DNA of 64,000 nt from Owenia fusiformis. Its lineage: Eukaryota; Annelida; Polychaeta; Sabellida; Oweniidae. The notes under the pieces are model-generated. The model did not search any database, was not told where the DNA came from, and worked only from the letters and a program-made list of their open reading frames with translations. This document shows positions 60,701 through 64,000 of the stretch, in pieces. The stretch's first letter is position 1. Each line of letters begins with the position of its first letter. Made by a program: the position numbers and the translations under genes. The DNA is taken from contig CAIIXF020000008.1 in NCBI GenBank assembly GCA_903813345.2, positions 22,490,822 through 22,554,821 on the forward strand. Direction: 5' to 3'.

Positions 60701-62375
60701 TTGATCGATGTTAAAGCGGTATGCTAAATCGTGAGTGCCAAGATTTAGACGAAGTCTCATCAAGGTTAATATGAATTGGGAAGATTTACTCATGGTTGCT
60801 CTGGGGACCAGGTGTCCAATTATCATGTTAAGATGAGCCAAAAAGACTGCAAATGTTGGCAACCCGGTATAATATTTCAGTTTGTTTTCGTTATTTTTTA
60901 AACGTTTCCTCGTTAATTTCTAGGTTTCGAATCTCTTGCTGTAAGTGGTTGTTCTCGGATTTGAGTGTCTCAAGTTCATTTCTTAATGTAGTACAGAGTC
61001 TGCTCTTTTCCTTTAATTCCGTGTTTTCACGTTTTAGGTCCATCACTTCTCGCATAATATTATCCAACTCGGAACAAGAAAGGTCGGTCTGTGTACCAAC
61101 ACTCGTACCAGTGAACGTGTCGAATGTTTCACACTTAACAATATTCGTGACTCTGCATCTCTTTGAGGCATGACGTTCATATGCATGTAAGCTCTTTCGC
61201 TTCCTCTCGATCTCCTCGCTAGATTTGTACGAAAAGACAGAGGGAATGAAGTCGGGATGATCTTCAATATTTGACTTTTGTCCTGAAAATATGTGTTTGA
61301 TAAATAAGTGGATTTGTATATACCCATGTCATGTACGCCATGGTCTCAATCATTTTTTTCTGTGTGAAATATCAATGTTAGAAAGGGATCTCAATTTTAA
61401 AAATTAAAACGGGGTGGAAACACTATGATTGATATTCGAGTGAAGCGCACATCAATATCCAAACAAATATTACAAAGGTTTATTTTAAGTTCTTAGTTTT
61501 CTCCATAAAAAGTACATGCAGAAATACCCGTGAAAATCAACGTGGCTCACCGACAGTCACATAATATTACTTACATAGGCCTACTTCCCTCGTGTTTAAT
61601 GATAGCGGTATTAACACAATGCGTGGTATTTAAATGTGCATTATTTACTGATAACTTTATAATTAATAAAATTTTATTTTACTTATTATTTAGAAAACCA
61701 GGTCTGTTTCGATTACTACACTGTACCTGACAAGAAATGAGCGCTGCAAAGTCGATCGTGTTCTTTTGGTTCCCAGTTTTGCCTTTTTACAGCATTTATC
61801 CATAGCTTTCTTTTTACAGGTGACTTCTTGTCACTCGGAAAGCGATAAAACGTAATGCCGACTTGTTCTCTATTCGAACATTCAACAGCAACGCAGCATT
61901 TAGGCATACTCTTTTAATTTTTTCTCATCACTTCGTCGCCATTTTGAGCACTGGTTGCTTATGACGTTTTCTAGACGGCCAGCAATATTTTCTGGCCGGA
62001 CAAAGGCATGACGTCACACTGATGCATAGGGTCAATAGCAATAAAGGTGAGGTCACAAAATGAAATTAATGTAAAGATTTTGGTTCTTTTTGTGTTTCTT
62101 CCCTTTTTAACCTGATGACAAAAAAGGAATTTAAGTCTACTGGTTTAATACTCCTGCTCTCATGTCACTAAAAATGATGAAGACATTTCTATTGCTTTAA
62201 GTGACCTACAAATGGATGGCTATACCAGTTCCAAAGTGCAGTGACCCTCAATACCGTATTGCTCCCTATATGAGGTATGGACACACTGCAGTGGCGCACA
62301 ACAGGCTGGCATACTTATGGGGTGGTCGCAATGATACATCTGGAGCATGCAATATCTTGTATGTATTTGACACAG
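51744..62375 (+). CDS. KLHDC3: Kelch-domain protein 3, first two coding exons
   Basis: Exons: 51744-51894 (within an exon whose acceptor ends at 51727) and 62202-62375. They give 108 residues; the remaining ~270 lie beyond the right edge. The start [18 protein letters not shown] and the next segments [32 protein letters not shown] and [13 protein letters not shown] match the N-terminal kelch blades of KLHDC3 (Peas) closely. The split codon after NT closes as V. Family role: substrate receptor of a CUL2 ubiquitin ligase that reads C-terminal glycine degrons. The 10.3-kb intron between the two exons holds a CAGGCCTG element, a satellite and the ISL2EU transposon, all of which must be spliced out. 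Untranslated exon(s) upstream are expected but not identified. Confidence 0.93.
51980..52483. mobile_element. Non-autonomous DNA element, CAGGCCTGTCAAC ends, longer copy
   Basis: It starts CAGGCCTGTCAACTGTCCCG and ends CCCAAGTTGACAGGCCTG, flanked by ATTATA on both sides (51974-51979, 52484-52489). It has internal GTCACGC repeats, a C-run near 52256-52278 and a small AAGGTGTTCAAAATTTGG array. Same family as 17146-17419. The ends are hAT-like but the duplication is 6 bp. Confidence 0.85.
52790..53690. repeat. ~150-bp satellite-like array, five to six copies
   Basis: CAACTTGCTTCAAATTGACC recurs at intervals of roughly 137-161 bp (about 52990, 53142, 53431, 53592, with variants at 52897 and 53294). 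The intervening blocks carry AAATCATCTTCAAGTT and GACCTTCAATGACCTTCTCA. Single fragments occur at 9960-10060 and, inverted, at 30985-31140. Ends against GTGGTGACATTTTGTCATG. Confidence 0.85.
53975..56845 (+). CDS. Transposon accessory protein with SWIM, YqaJ-nuclease and PHD domains
   Basis: Four exons: 53975-54334, 54773-55357, 55599-55783, 56143-56845, with GT-AG sites and closing phases, give 610 residues without a break. Order of domains: an N-terminal region of unknown fold; a SWIM zinc finger ([14 protein letters not shown], residues ~148-161, C-x-C-x7-C-x-H); a YqaJ/lambda-exonuclease-like nuclease with GRVTAS near 345, GASPDG at 418-423, LEIKCPY at 435-441 and YYFQLQLQI; and a C-terminal PHD finger (C559, C561, C573, C578, H584, C587, C599, C602). 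The acid-EIK pair is the metal-binding core of this nuclease family. It starts 94 bp inside the left terminus. It is expected to help excision, integration or end processing, with PHD perhaps guiding the complex to chromatin; that role is inference. The frame looks intact although the partner transposase is broken. Confidence 0.88.
58785..59036. repeat. GGATA/GGAAGGATA microsatellite
   Basis: Imperfect AGGATAGGAAGGATA units run across about 250 bp inside the nested element. The minus-strand frame over it is low-complexity Ser/Leu/Pro and not a gene. Confidence 0.9.
59634..59976 (+). other. Unassigned cysteine-rich open segment in the nested element
   Basis: A frame from ATG 59634 (open from about 59572, but the upstream part is repeat-derived) encodes [20 protein letters not shown] and continues through [12 protein letters not shown] and [14 protein letters not shown] to a TGA at 59974-59976, about 113 codons. 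It has seven or so cysteines and sequons NAS, NSS, NDT and NWS, suggesting origin in a secreted or membrane protein. A good acceptor (GATAATTGCAG) lies just upstream at about 59618-59628, so it may be a captured host exon. I do not recognise the protein. Confidence 0.4.
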
Positions 62376-64000
62376 GTAAGTCAAGCTTACTTGGACTTCT
62401 GTTATGCTGCAGCCAGTCCAGGATATCTGTAGGAAGGAACCTTTTACGACATGGAAAAGTTGAGTTAAAGTAGAAAAACTTTTTAATAGAAAAAAGTTCC
62501 ACAAACTACATGTATTTGAAATAGGAAAAGTTTCAATATAGCAATTTATACCTTTCAGTAGAAATAATTTAGAGACTTGACATTTGGGTGGTTGCAAGAT
62601 GTAAATGTGTGTAAACAGTTTAAATAGGAAAAATAATCCAATGCCCTTTTGAGAGAAAGGGTGCTAAGACAACTTGAGACTGTAAATAGCAAAAAAAGGA
62701 TATGACCTACTACATATCATACCAAGTAATGAAGTTCAAACAACCAGCAAATCATGTAATTGTATACAAAATATATTTCCTGCAAGTGTTATGTATGGTA
62801 GTGTCAGTAATATCATATTGGTTGAAATACATTGATGAAATATTGGGCCAGGTTTAGCAATGATTAAAGCAATGTTTTTTCTTTTCAAATTGACTCAGTA
62901 TAGCAAATATGGTATTTTAGTATATTGTCAGGAGAAGAGAGCTTGACCAACTTCCATACCCGTATGAACATTTGGCTATTTTCATATCACAAGGAAAAGT
63001 AAGTCTGCTTCTACATGAGGTACTTATTCCCTATTTCCAATTGTATCCATGTAAATAACAATTGTTTCTTTAATAAGTATGATTTGATATTATGTCTGAC
63101 TTGGGCTTGTTTCAGCGTTATATAATTTCTCTCCAAAATCTCAGCAGATTGTGTGCCATGTGTTATCTATTTTGAGAAACCTCCTACCACAGTAGGAAAG
63201 TACCTCTATAGTGGAATTTGGCAGTTAACAGTGAGGCAAAGTGTTTTGAGTAGAATATAGTTCGGAGTAGGGATACTAGTGGTTACCGTTGGTTATTTGG
63301 TTTCCTGTATAAAAATACCTTCTCTCCTTTTCCGGCCCGTCGCAGCGCCATCTAGTGTTTGATAAATGAATCAATGTTTATTCTCGATAGGGTAGGTACT
63401 AATCTATCAGGAAATATTTACAAGTTTGGTTAGAAACAGAATTTTTAGAGATGGTGGAGTGATTTTCGAGACTATGTAGAGCAGAATAATTTTCTGAAAC
63501 AGGTAGCTTTACCATGGTTGCTCTCTCCAGATTCAGTTATCTCAAAAACGGTGTGGTCACCGTATCATTATTTTGTAACAGCAAGCTAGACAAGACTCCA
63601 ATGAACACTAGGCACTGTTTCACTGAGCTAGATCTGTGCCCATGAATATATTATGACATGAAACGTTATAATGGTCCTCAATTGGATTTTTAACTGCAAT
63701 CTTGACCCGTAGCAGAATCTATTACTGTAGAACAAGAGCGTTGTTTGAAAGTCTAATCAATGCAGTAGACTAAATGTCTGGGTATAAAAGTGTGTGAAAG
63801 TGAGACAAGTGTGGACTTTCAGAAAGATAAGACCAGGCCTAAAAAGACAGAGGGTTAAATAGAAAAGTAAGATTGGTTTTGGAAAGTGGAAGAACATTTA
63901 AGATCTGAAGAAATGGTATTGACGTAGAACTTTGTAACGAAAATTAGAAAATAAAGTGAAGAAGAAATTGATATGAAGTCTCAGCTTGTTTAGGAACTTT
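62376..64000 (+). other. Start of KLHDC3 intron 2, no further exon seen
   Basis: The donor GTAAGT follows the exon ending at 62375. I see no continuation of the kelch blades (the expected W-x-P and GARDGHS-type segment) to the right edge on the + strand. No distinct repeat was recognised apart from a short CAGCGCCATCTAGTG block near 63340. Confidence 0.6.

Larger units (their letters stand above)
57623..61907 (-). pseudogene. ISL2EU transposase: THAP, coiled coil, HTH and DDE_Tnp_4; disrupted
   Basis: Exon 1 (61727-61907) encodes a THAP zinc finger ([23 protein letters not shown]). Exon 2 starts at 61282 and runs to the TAA ending at 57623. In order it encodes a linker; a coiled coil (about 60900-61100); the [11 protein letters not shown] segment; a helix-turn-helix ([18 protein letters not shown]); and the catalytic core with D in IIDCFEIF, D in ILADRGFD and E in IHVERVIG. 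Two lesions are visible. A one-base loss in the A-run (T-run on +, 60894-60899) shifts the frame just before [13 protein letters not shown]. The 2389-bp element 58098-60486 sits between ARATT and the following SHYKSNN. Removing that insert and one TATAT copy restores an uninterrupted core reading frame, proving the insertion point. All three catalytic residues persist, so decay is recent. Confidence 0.88.
53881..62034. mobile_element. ISL2EU-type DNA transposon, 8.15 kb, two genes
   Basis: Terminal inverted repeats begin TGACCCTATGCA at both ends, and after a small offset both carry TGACGTCA. A second inverted block CTGGCCGTCTAGAAAA lies at 53934-53949 and 61967-61982. AT flanks both ends (53879-53880, 62035-62036), consistent with a 2-bp duplication; TA is an equally possible reading of the same palindrome. 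Two genes converge: a SWIM/YqaJ/PHD protein on + and a THAP-DDE transposase on -. This pairing with a 2-bp duplication is what I know of the ISL2EU (IS4EU) group. The element is inserted in KLHDC3 intron 1 and has itself been hit by the element at 58098-60486; without that it would be about 5.76 kb. Confidence 0.88.

Overview
The window is nuclear DNA of an invertebrate bilaterian animal. It is visibly AT-rich, its genes are split by GT-AG introns, and their encoded proteins align end to end with vertebrate orthologues. The lineage cannot be fixed from the sequence. The slow protein divergence, the retained gene linkage and the zoo of small DNA transposons would suit a lophotrochozoan or a non-vertebrate deuterostome.

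Layout: (1) 1198-6174, + strand, the last six exons of a TRERF1/MIDEAS/ZNF541-type ELM2-SANT zinc-finger corepressor, with a 3' UTR of about 4 kb. (2) 11944-20307, - strand, complete DNAL1 (outer-arm dynein light chain 1), nine exons. (3) 20562-24655, + strand, complete MRPS10, seven exons, head to head with DNAL1 across 254 bp. (4) 25957-30189, - strand, complete DCAF4 coding region, five exons, tail to tail with MRPS10. (5) 30.2-49.7 kb, a gene-poor desert of MITEs, foldback elements and tandem repeats. (6) 49741-51530, a 5'-truncated LINE on the - strand. (7) 51744-62375, + strand, the first two coding exons of KLHDC3, separated by a 10.3-kb intron.

That intron holds the most striking object: an 8.15-kb ISL2EU-type DNA transposon (53881-62034) with terminal inverted repeats and a 2-bp target duplication. 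It carries two converging genes: an intact-looking SWIM / YqaJ-nuclease / PHD protein on +, and a THAP / HTH / DDE transposase on -. The transposase gene is broken by a one-base shift and by a second, 2.39-kb element with long inverted ends, CACTG termini, a 5-bp target duplication and arrays of a 14-bp subterminal motif.

The host genes are functionally unrelated (chromatin, cilia, mitochondrial translation, two cullin-RING substrate receptors). Their linkage is informative, however. As I recall the human map, MIDEAS, DNAL1 and DCAF4 lie together on 14q24, and TRERF1, MRPS10 and KLHDC3 on 6p21. The window therefore looks like the unduplicated ancestor of that paralogon.
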